Shown: one piece after another, positions 27,632 to 35,861 of the stretch
How positions within the stretch are numbered: position 1 is the first letter of the stretch
Layout: each line of letters begins with the position of its first letter
NCBI RefSeq assembly: GCF_003417465.1
Contig: NZ_QVMV01000028.1
Coordinates: forward strand, 212,159-276,158
Source: Wenzhouxiangella sp. 15190
GTDB taxonomy: Bacteria > Pseudomonadota > Gammaproteobacteria > Xanthomonadales > Wenzhouxiangellaceae
Length of the DNA: 64,000 nt
Direction of reading: 5' to 3'
Notes under the pieces: generated by a model
What the model was told of the DNA's origin: nothing
The model's input: the letters and a program-made list of their open reading frames with translations, nothing else
Databases searched by the model: none
Position numbers and translations under genes: made by a program

Positions 27632-28606
27632 TTAACGGTTCAGGATGGCTCCTGAAGGATGATTCGATCCGTGCACCTGTGAATGGCAGCTCAGGCAGCT
27701 GCCCGACATCAGGAAGTTGGACGGCTGGCCGGACGGAAGGTCATCGCCCGTTCGCCCGATGCTGGGGTGACCCATTCGCGAGTGGCACTGCTGACAGAGC
27801 AGCGGTGCACGCCGCGTCAGCAGATCCGGATTGTTCGAGCCATGCGGCTGATGGCAGGTCGTGCAGTCCTCGGTAACCGGGGCATGCTCCCACAGAAACG
27901 GTCCGCGCATTTCCGCGTGACACTGGAAGCAATTCTGGTTGATCGTCGGGCTGTCCAGCATGGCTTCGTTGAGGCCCCCGTGAGGTTCGTGACAGTCGGT
28001 GCAAGCCATTTCGCCAAAGCGAATCGGATGCCCGTATGCACGGTGGACTTCGGCACGCTGTTCGACATGGCAGTCCATGCATACCTGGGGCTGGCTCGAT
28101 GTCACGGTTACCGGATCGCGTCGCGTGTGAACGCTGTGGCAATCGGTGCAAGCCAGTTTCTGCGATTCGTGTACGCCTCCGTCCCAATCGTGTTGCTGTT
28201 CGCGGTGGCATCCAAGGCAGGTCTCGTTCTCGCGCGCTTGCGACCACGGAGAATTGGGCCCGAAAGCGGGCATCGGTGGCCGTTCCTGGCCAAAGCGCAC
28301 ACGGCCGGCATGGTCGCCGCCGGGGCCGTGGCACGCCTCGCACTGGTTGCCTCCGAACGGTGTCCGCTCATCGGCCTCGACGCCGTGCGGCCCTTCGAAG
28401 ATGGCCATCAAATGAGCGCTTTCCTCGTCCCCGTGGCAGCTCAGGCAGGAGTCCGCACCATCGCTGGTATAGGCGGGAAGAGGTTCTGCATCATCCTCCC
28501 CCTCCTCGGCCGCTCCAACCGGACCGAACATCGCCAGGCCGACGACACCCGCCAGCAAGATGACGCCGGCAAAGGCAAACTCAAAAAATCTCCGGCAATT
28601 AGCCAA
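27632..28606 (-). CDS. mtrA: DmsE/MtrA family periplasmic decaheme cytochrome c
   Basis: A 324-residue protein with ten CxxCH heme sites (CLSCH, CEACH, CLGCH, CTDCH, CMDCH, CTDCH, CFQCH, CTTCH, CQQCH, CLSCH). It is the MtrA-type wire that inserts into the MtrB barrel. I propose the TTG at 28606 as start: AGGAGA lies seven bases upstream, and translation then begins ANCRRFFEFAFAGVILLAGV, a proper signal peptide. The longer ATG start at 28687 would place a 13-bp hairpin (28650-28680) inside the coding region. Confidence 0.85.
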   Translation of the reverse strand: MANCRRFFEFAFAGVILLAGVVGLAMFGPVGAAEEGEDDAEPLPAYTSDGADSCLSCHGDEESAHLMAIFEGPHGVEADERTPFGGNQCEACHGPGGDHAGRVRFGQERPPMPAFGPNSPWSQARENETCLGCHREQQHDWDGGVHESQKLACTDCHSVHTRRDPVTVTSSQPQVCMDCHVEQRAEVHRAYGHPIRFGEMACTDCHEPHGGLNEAMLDSPTINQNCFQCHAEMRGPFLWEHAPVTEDCTTCHQPHGSNNPDLLTRRAPLLCQQCHSRMGHPSIGRTGDDLPSGQPSNFLMSGSCLSCHSQVHGSNHPSGAILNR

Positions 28607-28649
28607 TCCCTGTCTCCTGAATATCGACGGTTTGCCCGCTCTTGAACAT

Positions 28650-28680
28650 CCGACCTGCCGGCTCGAGGCCGGCAGGTCGG
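28650..28680 (-). terminator. 13-bp hairpin between omcA-like and mtrA-like genes
   Basis: A perfect inverted repeat: CCGACCTGCCGGC, loop TCGAG, GCCGGCAGGTCGG. On the minus strand it lies 18 bases after the OmcA/MtrC-like stop and 44 bases before the proposed TTG start of the decaheme gene. No T-run follows it, so an attenuator or an mRNA-stabilising/processing hairpin that sets subunit ratios is more likely than full termination. Confidence 0.6.
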
Positions 28681-28697
28681 CAGTCACGCTCTATCCG

Positions 28698-31160
28698 TTA
28701 GTCGTCCAGACCGTGTGCTTCTTCCACCGAAACGAACCCGTCAGCGCCGTGGCAGAAGCTGCAGTTCTCCGGGCCGGCCATGTCGATTTTTGCCTGCGTA
28801 TCCGGATCGGAGAACGGATCGGGGTTCAGCAGGAACGCATTGCCGAAGGAGAACCCGCTGTCACTGCGCACGGACATGTGGGTCGTCGCCACTTCGGAGT
28901 CATGGCAAGACGAGCACACCGCTGCCGCCGCACTAGCGTTATTGTCGATGGTCGGGTCGGACGCGGCCGCATCATCCGGCGCATATCCCGTGGCACCGAA
29001 GCGGCTTCCCGCGATGACCGTGGCATTGGAACTCAGCGTCGTCGCCAGCACGTTGTCGCCGAGCGGAAGGTTGTAGGTATCTTCCATGTGGCAGGCCTGG
29101 CATTCGGCCGGCGAGCGCGGATAGCCGACATGGCCGTAGTCGTGCGGTGTACCACCAAAACCGTACGCGACATACGGCATCTCGCGCGCCGCGCTACCGT
29201 GAATGGCATGAATCATGTACTTGAAGTCGACGGTGTTGTCTTCGAGAAAATCTGCAGCTTCAAGGTTCTCGCCATTGACCATTCCGTCGGGATCGATCGG
29301 TCGCCTGAACAGATCGGTCGCGTTCGGGTTGTGGCAGGCCACGCAGGCTTGCGGATTGTCGGTGCGGTTGCCGCCGTGGAAAGCCAGCCCGTCGTTTTCA
29401 CCGTGACAGTCCTGGCACTTGGCCATATCGACGACCATGCGCCGGGGCATCGCTTCGGCATCGTTGATCGCAAATGCCTTCGTGGCCGAGGTCACCGGAA
29501 TGTTGTCGTCATAGGCACCATCGTGGTCGAAGTCACCGGCCGGATGACCCTCAAGGACCACCGTGCCGGAACCCAGACCGTCAGTAGTGATGGGAATACT
29601 CACTGGCGAAGCAATCGCCGACGTGTCGACCGTGTAGGTGCCGTCACCGTTGTCGGTCACACCCATTGGCAGCGTACCGCTACCATCGGACAGGGGGACA
29701 CTGGCCGGTTGGGCAACCGGCCGACCGGTCACGCTCGTACCCTGGCCGTCGGCGACATTGGTGTAGTCGGCATTCGGCCAGGCGATATCCATGTTGACAC
29801 TGGTGGCACTGCCGGTGAACTCGGGATCGCTGGCGATATCGTACGGTGCATCGTCGTTGGTCGGATCGGTAATCGAGAATGTCACCACCGGTGATTGACC
29901 TTCGGCCGTGTTGGAGATGTCCAGAATGTTGTAGGCGATCCGCCGGGCGGCCGCCTGGGAATCGATCACGTGATAGGCGAGATTGCCCTGCAGGAATCCG
30001 GTCTCGGAATGGCATGCGACACAGGTGTCGTTCGGCTGGGCCAGACCGATGTGGTTGCGGTTGGCATTGGTCAAGCCGCTTTCATCAAACGCCAGATCAT
30101 CGTGGCAGGAAGCGCAGACTTCGGCGGTCGCCCGATTGTCGACCCAGTCGGCCTGCGGCGTTTCGGGATTGTCGGGATCATGGCAGCTCGCGCAGTTACG
30201 CACATCCTGCGGAAACGCCACATGGCTGAAGTCCTGCGGCGGCGAACCGAAATTCTCGCAGCCGTAACCACAGAACTCATAGGGCTGGGTGAGATTCTCG
30301 CCGAAGTGAATCTTGTGAATCATCACCGAGAATTCCATGTTACTGCCGGTGCCACCGTCGAACGAATCCGGCTGGTGACAGGAAACGCACTGGTCGACGT
30401 GCTGCCGAGGCCCGCCGTGAAAGGCGAACTCCTCGCTGCCGTGACAGGATGCGCAGTCTTCCTGCGTGATGAGCTTGCGCTGCTCGATGCCGCTTGTATC
30501 GCCGGTCGATGGCTGAATGTCAAAAGTGGTATCGCTGCCCGCCACCTCTTCACCGAAGACCTCGGCGTCGCGAATTTCCATACCCACTCGATGCGTCAGC
30601 GTGGGTTCAAACACCACCTCGGATATGCTCTCGAGATCCTGGTCGAAGGTGAACCGATAGTCACCATCGCCCAGATCTTCGAGCATGCCGTTCGAATAGG
30701 TGCTCCCCTGCACGGCTTCCACACCTTCATCATCGGCACGCACATAAGTCGACCAGTTCCGGGTCTCTCCGTTGCTGCCGGGGATCAGTTTGTTGACGGT
30801 AAAGCTGAAACTGACGTTTTCACCCTGCTCCAGCCCGTCAATGCCCAGGCCGAATTCGTCGACAACCCGGAAGTCGATGACCGGCTCTCCATCCAGACTC
30901 GCGCCCGTAATGACCGGAAAGAGGTGCTCCGGCGCCGGTCTTGTCTTCACTTCATGCGATTCGAGCTCGCTGTTTCCAATACTGTTCCCATTACCGAATC
31001 TCTCGGCAATTTCGGGCGGCATCGATTCAAAGAACCTGCTTAGATCTTCATCACTCTTGTCAGCAGCGAAGGAGGCGGGCACAAGAAGAGCCCCCAGCAT
31101 CAACCCCGCAAGAATCACGCCGCAACGTCGTGCGGTTCTCAAATTCGGATAGTCGTGCAT
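28698..31160 (-). CDS. OmcA/MtrC family decaheme surface cytochrome c
   Basis: An 820-residue secreted protein with ten CxxCH sites in two pentaheme groups (CASCH, CVSCH, CASCH, CASCH, CVACH; then CQDCH, CVACH, CQACH, CSSCH, CSFCH). Beta-rich domains precede each group, as in MtrC/OmcA. The signal peptide (GVILAGLMLGALLVPASFA) ends in an AxA-type site with no lipobox Cys, unlike the Shewanella proteins. ATG 31160 has GGAGAGCGAAG just upstream. It is the predicted terminal reductase for an extracellular acceptor. It lies 42 bases after the NapC-like gene in the same direction. Confidence 0.88.
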   Translation of the reverse strand: MHDYPNLRTARRCGVILAGLMLGALLVPASFAADKSDEDLSRFFESMPPEIAERFGNGNSIGNSELESHEVKTRPAPEHLFPVITGASLDGEPVIDFRVVDEFGLGIDGLEQGENVSFSFTVNKLIPGSNGETRNWSTYVRADDEGVEAVQGSTYSNGMLEDLGDGDYRFTFDQDLESISEVVFEPTLTHRVGMEIRDAEVFGEEVAGSDTTFDIQPSTGDTSGIEQRKLITQEDCASCHGSEEFAFHGGPRQHVDQCVSCHQPDSFDGGTGSNMEFSVMIHKIHFGENLTQPYEFCGYGCENFGSPPQDFSHVAFPQDVRNCASCHDPDNPETPQADWVDNRATAEVCASCHDDLAFDESGLTNANRNHIGLAQPNDTCVACHSETGFLQGNLAYHVIDSQAAARRIAYNILDISNTAEGQSPVVTFSITDPTNDDAPYDIASDPEFTGSATSVNMDIAWPNADYTNVADGQGTSVTGRPVAQPASVPLSDGSGTLPMGVTDNGDGTYTVDTSAIASPVSIPITTDGLGSGTVVLEGHPAGDFDHDGAYDDNIPVTSATKAFAINDAEAMPRRMVVDMAKCQDCHGENDGLAFHGGNRTDNPQACVACHNPNATDLFRRPIDPDGMVNGENLEAADFLEDNTVDFKYMIHAIHGSAAREMPYVAYGFGGTPHDYGHVGYPRSPAECQACHMEDTYNLPLGDNVLATTLSSNATVIAGSRFGATGYAPDDAAASDPTIDNNASAAAAVCSSCHDSEVATTHMSVRSDSGFSFGNAFLLNPDPFSDPDTQAKIDMAGPENCSFCHGADGFVSVEEAHGLDD

Positions 31161-31202
31161 CTTCGCTCTCCTTCCTTCCATTAAAGTTGTTTCAACCACC
31201 GA

Positions 31203-31808
31203 TCACATATCCTCGGGCAGCTCGTGGGCAACGCCCTTGTGGCAATTGATGCAGGTCCTGCCCGTTGCTTCCCGGTATTCGGCCGAATGTCGGCGCTGGG
31301 CCTGGCGATCCTGCAGGTCTTCCGACATCGCCTCGTAGCTGTGGCAGCTGCGGCATTCACGCGAATCGCTTTCTTCCAGACGCGCCCACACCCGTTCGGC
31401 CATCTCGAGCTTGTGTGCGTCGAACTTTTCCTGGGTATCGATCTTGCCCATCAGGTGTCCGGGCACCTCGACCAGACCGGCGCGGATCTTGGTCGCCATC
31501 TTGGGGAAGAAGGCCTTGGGAATGTGGCAGTCCTTGCACTTGGCGCGCACGCCACTGCGATTGGAGAAATGGTGGGATTCGGTGTAGTCGGGGTAGACGA
31601 ACGATTCCATTTCGTGGCAGGCAGTACTACAGAATTCGTTGGTGCTGGTATACGCGATGACGGAATTGAAACCCGACCAGGCGATTATGCCGATGATGAT
31701 CCCGCCGATCAGAAGTGTGCCGAAGGCGTAACGGCTGCTCGGGCTACTGAACGCCCGCCATGTACGTCGAAATATCCCCGGGCGGTCGTTATTCTCGTTG
31801 TCTGGCAT
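31203..31808 (-). CDS. NapC/NirT/CymA-like tetraheme quinol dehydrogenase
   Basis: A 201-residue inner-membrane cytochrome. One N-terminal helix (residues about 29-50) is followed by four heme sites: Cys60-Cys64-His65 (CSTACH), Cys91-His95 (CKDCH), Cys152-His156 (CRSCH) and Cys186-His190 (CINCH). The first site has three residues between the cysteines instead of two. The family oxidises menaquinol or ubiquinol and feeds periplasmic redox partners. It is first in the conduit operon, 131 bases downstream of an FNR box, and its start is preceded by AGGAGACCTAC. Confidence 0.88.
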   Translation of the reverse strand: MPDNENNDRPGIFRRTWRAFSSPSSRYAFGTLLIGGIIIGIIAWSGFNSVIAYTSTNEFCSTACHEMESFVYPDYTESHHFSNRSGVRAKCKDCHIPKAFFPKMATKIRAGLVEVPGHLMGKIDTQEKFDAHKLEMAERVWARLEESDSRECRSCHSYEAMSEDLQDRQAQRRHSAEYREATGRTCINCHKGVAHELPEDM

Positions 31809-31932
31809 GTAGGTCTCCTGGTCCCTGGTGCCCCGCTGGCCGGCATCTGTCGATCCAGTGGACCGATCGCAGGCTCAATCAAGGTGATTTCCGCTCTGGA
31901 TCACAGCCTGCCAAGTCTGCAGGTGATGCATG

Positions 31933-31946
31933 TTGATATAGATCAA
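31933..31946 (-). promoter_or_regulatory. FNR/ANR box upstream of the electron-conduit operon
   Basis: The sequence TTGATATAGATCAA is a perfect match to the FNR half-sites TTGAT-N4-ATCAA. It lies in the 288-base gap between the prenyltransferase gene and the NapC-like gene, centred about 131 bases before the latter's ATG. No good -10 hexamer is seen at class II spacing (32 bases from the centre), so a class I position or a repressing role is possible. It predicts oxygen-controlled expression of 31808-24749. Confidence 0.8.
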
Positions 31947-32096
31947 AATATCTCGATTTAGGCATGGCCGTATCCCTGCTTCTCGGACCAGTTACACAGC
32001 CAGCGTCCGATTCCCCTACCGGACTGCGGGTGCCTGGCCCCTGTGCCACTTTACACACAAGGATTATTCGTGGCAAGGCGTTGAGGAGCCGGCCCC

Positions 32097-33026
32097 TCAG
32101 GCGGCGATGATCAGTCCGAGAGAGATCGCCAGACCGCCGGCCAGTGCCGCAGCGATGGTGTTCTGGACGGCCGCCTTGAGCTGCGCGCTGTCGTGCCCGG
32201 CCCACAGCGAACGCAGCGCCAGCAGCGAGAACACACCGGCCGGCAGAGCGATCAGGACAAGCGCCGGCATCGCCGACAAACCGACCATGGCCATCAGACT
32301 GGTCCAGGCCAGCACGACCACGGCAAGGTAGAGCACACGGCCCTTCTCCGGACCGAGCCGAACGATCCAGTTGCGCTTGCCGGAGCGCTCATCCGCCAAA
32401 CGGTCGGGAAACTGCGCCGCGATCAGAACCGCCGAGATCAACAGGGCATATGGCAGACCGGCCGCAACCGCTGTCCAGGCCGCCTCACCGGTCATGACCA
32501 TGTAGCTGCCCAACGGGACCAGGATGCCGAAAGCTGCCCCCACGGTCAGTTCACCCAGACCGCGCGCGCTCAGCCGCAACGGTGGCGCCGAATAAGCCCA
32601 GGCGAGAAACATTCCGCCGGCACCGAGCCAGAGCAGGCCGGCACCAGCCGCCCGCAGGAGCCACAATCCGCAAAGCGCCCCCAGGGCGAGCAGCACAAGG
32701 GCAAGAACTCGCTGTTGAGGCAGGCTCAGGAGACCACGCTGAAGCACGCGGCTGCCGCCACTGAACGGCGAGATATGGTCGCGGTTGATACTGTCGCTGC
32801 CCAGATCGTGACAATCGTTGAAGGCATTGGCGCCGGCGTGGATGGCCATGACACCGATAATCGTCAATGTTCCGGCGACCGGATCGTAGGAGGCGCCATC
32901 GTAAACGGCCGTGCCCTGTCCGATCAGGGCTGGCACCACACTGGCCAGAACGAACTGTGGCCGGGTCGCCAGCCATGCCCCCTGCAACCGTTCCCGGCCC
33001 ATCACGTCGGTTCCTCCGTTCGCCAT
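32097..33026 (-). CDS. UbiA family prenyltransferase (MenA-like)
   Basis: A 309-residue protein with about nine helices. The first Asp-rich site is NDCHDLGSDSINRD, followed by SPFSGGSRVL, and the second is FPDRLADERSGKRNW. These features match 1,4-dihydroxy-2-naphthoate prenyltransferases and related UbiA enzymes that attach the isoprenoid tail of quinones. It starts 3 bases after arcA ends and lies upstream, same strand, of a quinol-oxidising cytochrome operon. A role in making a low-potential quinone for that pathway is plausible but inferred. An inner start at 33002 is possible. Confidence 0.78.
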   Translation of the reverse strand: MANGGTDVMGRERLQGAWLATRPQFVLASVVPALIGQGTAVYDGASYDPVAGTLTIIGVMAIHAGANAFNDCHDLGSDSINRDHISPFSGGSRVLQRGLLSLPQQRVLALVLLALGALCGLWLLRAAGAGLLWLGAGGMFLAWAYSAPPLRLSARGLGELTVGAAFGILVPLGSYMVMTGEAAWTAVAAGLPYALLISAVLIAAQFPDRLADERSGKRNWIVRLGPEKGRVLYLAVVVLAWTSLMAMVGLSAMPALVLIALPAGVFSLLALRSLWAGHDSAQLKAAVQNTIAAALAGGLAISLGLIIAA

Positions 33027-33029
33027 CCG

Positions 33030-34274
33030 TTACAGATCCTGCCGGCACACCGGCATCGTCATGCAACGGCAGCCGCCGCCGCCGCGCGAGAGTTCGGCGC
33101 CACCGATGGTCACGACCACGCGATCGTCGGCTTCGATGCGACGTCCGCCCTCGATCAGTTCGGGGGCATCGATCACGCTGAAACCGGCCCGGTCGAGCGC
33201 CTCGAGGGTATAGCGATTATGCCGGTAACCCAGGATCTGGCCCGGGCCGAAGGCGAAGAAGTTGGCGCCGCTCGCCCACTGCTCGCGCTCCTGATGGAAT
33301 TCCTGCTCGCCACCGCAATTGATCGGCGCCAGATCGATGCCCAGGGCCGACAACGCGCCAAGCACGTCGCGATACTCGGTAATCGTCGCGTCCGGGCCGC
33401 CGTTGAACGCACAGTGAAAGGCACGCGAGCGGCTGGGCCCGGTAATCAGCGGCGGAAAGACCACGCACTTGTCGTGGTCGACCATGGTGAAGATCATGTC
33501 GAGATGGATCGTCGCCCGCGTCTTGGGAATCTCGACGACGATGAAATTGCTGATCGGCCCCTGCGAGGCGATCGATCGCATCAGCTGATCGATGCCGGCC
33601 AGGGAGGTTCGCTCGCTGCAGCCGATGACGGCGAGATCCTTGCGGATCACCAGCAGGTCGCCGCCCTCGATCGTGACTTCCGAGTTGCGGTTTTCGGTGC
33701 CGTCGAAATAGAACCCGGAGGAATGAAAGTCCGGGTGATACTTGAAAACGGCCTTGAGCAGCAGCGCCTCGGCGGTGCGCGCACGAAAAGCCATGGAGCC
33801 GATGATGATGCGATCATTGACGCACATCGTCGCGTCACGCGTGAAAAAGGTATTGGGCAGCGGCGGAATGGCCCAGCGCGACGGACTGAGGTACTTTTCG
33901 AGACTGATCGGCTTCTTGGGGGTGCCCTCGACAAGCTGCCGGGCCAGGGCCTCGGCCGGCAGCGCCAGCAGTTCGTCGCGCACCTCGGGGGAGTCGAACA
34001 GATCGCACATGGCCTGCACCAGGGCCTCGCACACCCGGCCGTCCTCGAGCACCTCCACCAGCAGGTCGTGCAACTCGATCGTGTGGCACACCTTTTCAAG
34101 CACACCCTTGAGTTGCCGGTGCTCGCCGGTAGCCAGCTCGAGATTGAGAATATCGTCGTAGAGCACTTCGGCCGCCGTCTGCGGCGTCATGTTCTCGATT
34201 TCCTGGCCCGGCGAGTGGACAACCACGCTCTTGAGCGGACCGATCTCGGAATTGACGTTGATATCAATGGACAT
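33030..34274 (-). CDS. arcA: Arginine deiminase
   Basis: A 414-residue cytoplasmic enzyme converting arginine to citrulline and ammonia. The N-terminus shows SEIGPLKSVVVHSPGQEIENMTP, and the guanidino-binding region is present. The catalytic cysteine is Cys404 in the C-terminal CRCMTMP, with the FTRDATMCVND and HLDMIFTMVD blocks that supply the Asp and His residues. The deiminase pathway normally needs arcB and arcC for ATP; neither is nearby. It is joined by a 3-base gap to a prenyltransferase gene. Confidence 0.92.
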   Translation of the reverse strand: MSIDINVNSEIGPLKSVVVHSPGQEIENMTPQTAAEVLYDDILNLELATGEHRQLKGVLEKVCHTIELHDLLVEVLEDGRVCEALVQAMCDLFDSPEVRDELLALPAEALARQLVEGTPKKPISLEKYLSPSRWAIPPLPNTFFTRDATMCVNDRIIIGSMAFRARTAEALLLKAVFKYHPDFHSSGFYFDGTENRNSEVTIEGGDLLVIRKDLAVIGCSERTSLAGIDQLMRSIASQGPISNFIVVEIPKTRATIHLDMIFTMVDHDKCVVFPPLITGPSRSRAFHCAFNGGPDATITEYRDVLGALSALGIDLAPINCGGEQEFHQEREQWASGANFFAFGPGQILGYRHNRYTLEALDRAGFSVIDAPELIEGGRRIEADDRVVVTIGGAELSRGGGGCRCMTMPVCRQDL

Positions 34275-34480
34275 GAACTGGCCGGTATTTCGAAAGAGGC
34301 CCGATTATACGCAACCGATCCATGGCTCAAGTGGGAATCCCTGGTCCTCGAAGCGAATGTCGACGGATACTTCGAGTGTTTGCCAATGCGGACAATCGCC
34401 TGATGACGCCACAGCACGCTCGCGCTATGCTGAGAGAAATGAAGTTTACGGTTGGAGCGGGACTCTGACAGGGAGGGAGC

Positions 34481-35014
34481 ATGCCGGGCTATCACCAACG
34501 ACTCATCAAATTTCTTGGCGACATCGTCGAACGCACGCCGATCATCCGGTTGTCCGTATTGCTGGTCGGACTGTGGCTGCTGTCGAGCATCGCCCTGTGG
34601 TGGGTCGAACACGATGTCTCCGGGACCCCCGTCACGGACATCGGCGCGGCCCTGTACTGGTCGGTCGCGGCATTCTCCACCGCCGGTATCGCAAACTCTC
34701 CCGTCACCAATCCCGGTCGCCTGATCGGGGGCACGTGGATCGTGGTCGGCTCGGTCATTTATTTCGGCGCCATCATTGCCGCCGTGACCGGCTATTTCAT
34801 GCGCCCGGTTCAGCGCCCTGTACGCAATCTCATCGACACCATCGAGGACAACCTGGAACATATCGAGGATCTGTCTTTGGAGGAACTGGAACTGCTTCGG
34901 GAAACCGCCGACGGGCTGATCGAGCACATGGAAAAAATCAAGGCTCGCAGCAATAAGGTGCGCGAGTCGCGACAAGGGACCCAGCGGAATGACGACGGAC
35001 CGCATCAATCCTGA
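34481..35014 (+). CDS. 2TM ion-channel-like protein with non-canonical filter
   Basis: A 177-residue protein. Two helices (residues about 22-43 and 88-108) flank a pore helix and loop resembling K+ channels (ALYWSVAAFSTAGIANSPVTNPGRLIGG). At the filter position it reads TAGIAN instead of TVGYGD, so K+ selectivity is not expected. A C-terminal acidic coiled coil follows (TIEDNLEHIEDLSLEELELL). The ribosome-binding site is GGGAGGGA just before ATG 34481. It immediately precedes the second Mrp operon by 81 bases and may regulate or accompany cation flux. Confidence 0.75.
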   Translation: MPGYHQRLIKFLGDIVERTPIIRLSVLLVGLWLLSSIALWWVEHDVSGTPVTDIGAALYWSVAAFSTAGIANSPVTNPGRLIGGTWIVVGSVIYFGAIIAAVTGYFMRPVQRPVRNLIDTIEDNLEHIEDLSLEELELLRETADGLIEHMEKIKARSNKVRESRQGTQRNDDGPHQS

Positions 35015-35095
35015 CAGCACCGACATGGACCGGCCACGAGTTTTCACCCGCCCGGGAATCGGTCTGGCGCAGCCGACGGCAAGGGCGACCGCATC

Positions 35096-35599
35096 GTGAC
35101 CACAAGGGCGCGGCGAATCCGGGACACGCTCCGCTATGGCTGGCATCTCGCGCTCGTCCTGGCCCTGCTCTGGATCGGCCTGACCGGTGGGCGTGACTGG
35201 CTCTTCGGGGCCGCCGTAGTCGCCCTGGCCGTATTCGTCAGCCGCAGCCTGGCCCCCATGGAACGGCCGCACTTTTCCCTGAGCGGCCTGCTGCGCTTCC
35301 TCGGTCACTTCCTCTTCGCATCCTTGCAAGGGGGCATCGATATCGCCCGCCGGGCCTTCGATCCCCGGCTCCCGCTCGAGATCACCAACTGGAAACATCA
35401 TTTCCGGATACCGCCGGGCCAGCCGCGGACCGTCTTGGTCGCCACCATCAGCCTGCTGCCGGGGACCCTGTCGCGGGGGCTCGGCAGCGACTGGGTGCTG
35501 GTCAATTCGATCGCCGGCGACCGCCGGCACGAAGTCGAGAAACTCGAACGGCTCACCGCGGCCATGTTCAGGATCGATCTGGAGGAAGACCATGAATAG
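35096..35599 (+). CDS. mrpE: Mrp antiporter subunit E (MnhE)
   Basis: A 167-residue protein with two or three N-terminal helices and a soluble C-terminal part. Family signatures are the GGIDIARRAFDPRLPLE block and TISLLPGTLSRGLGSDWVLVNSI, which match MnhE. It starts at GTG 35096 and overlaps mrpF by 8 bases. It is the first gene of the second Mrp operon (E-F-G-AB-C-D-D-D). The subunit is needed for antiporter assembly or activity in studied systems. Confidence 0.9.
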   Translation: MTTRARRIRDTLRYGWHLALVLALLWIGLTGGRDWLFGAAVVALAVFVSRSLAPMERPHFSLSGLLRFLGHFLFASLQGGIDIARRAFDPRLPLEITNWKHHFRIPPGQPRTVLVATISLLPGTLSRGLGSDWVLVNSIAGDRRHEVEKLERLTAAMFRIDLEEDHE

Positions 35600-35855
35600 C
35601 TTCCTAATGAGCGCCGGGCTGTTTCTGCTCATCAACCTCGCCGTCGGCCTGCTGCGACTCTATCGGGGTCCCGGTCCGGCTGATCGCATTCAGGCGCTGT
35701 TGCTGTTCGGTACCACGACCGTGGCGGTTCTCTTGTTGCTCGCCTACGCCGAAGCCCTGCCAGCCCTGGTCCACGTGGCCCTGGTCTTCGTCATGCTGGC
35801 CGCCATCGCCAGTATCGCATTCGTGCAACTCCCCCACAGGACGGGAAAGGACTAG
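35592..35855 (+). CDS. mrpF: Mrp antiporter subunit F (MnhF)
   Basis: An 87-residue protein with three helices and the MnhF landmark RLYRGPGPADRIQALLLFGTTTV (the GPxxxDRIxAL core). The C-terminus, IAFVQLPHRTGKD, is basic. It overlaps mrpE by 8 bases and is followed 6 bases later by mrpG, in the usual E-F-G order. Confidence 0.92.
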   Translation: MNSFLMSAGLFLLINLAVGLLRLYRGPGPADRIQALLLFGTTTVAVLLLLAYAEALPALVHVALVFVMLAAIASIAFVQLPHRTGKD

Positions 35856-35861
35856 ATACCG

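Noticed and set aside
28607..28687. ATG at 28687 as the start of the MtrA-like decaheme protein
   Set aside because: The extension is not signal-like and includes a perfect 13-bp hairpin; TTG 28606 has a good ribosome-binding site and exposes a signal peptide.
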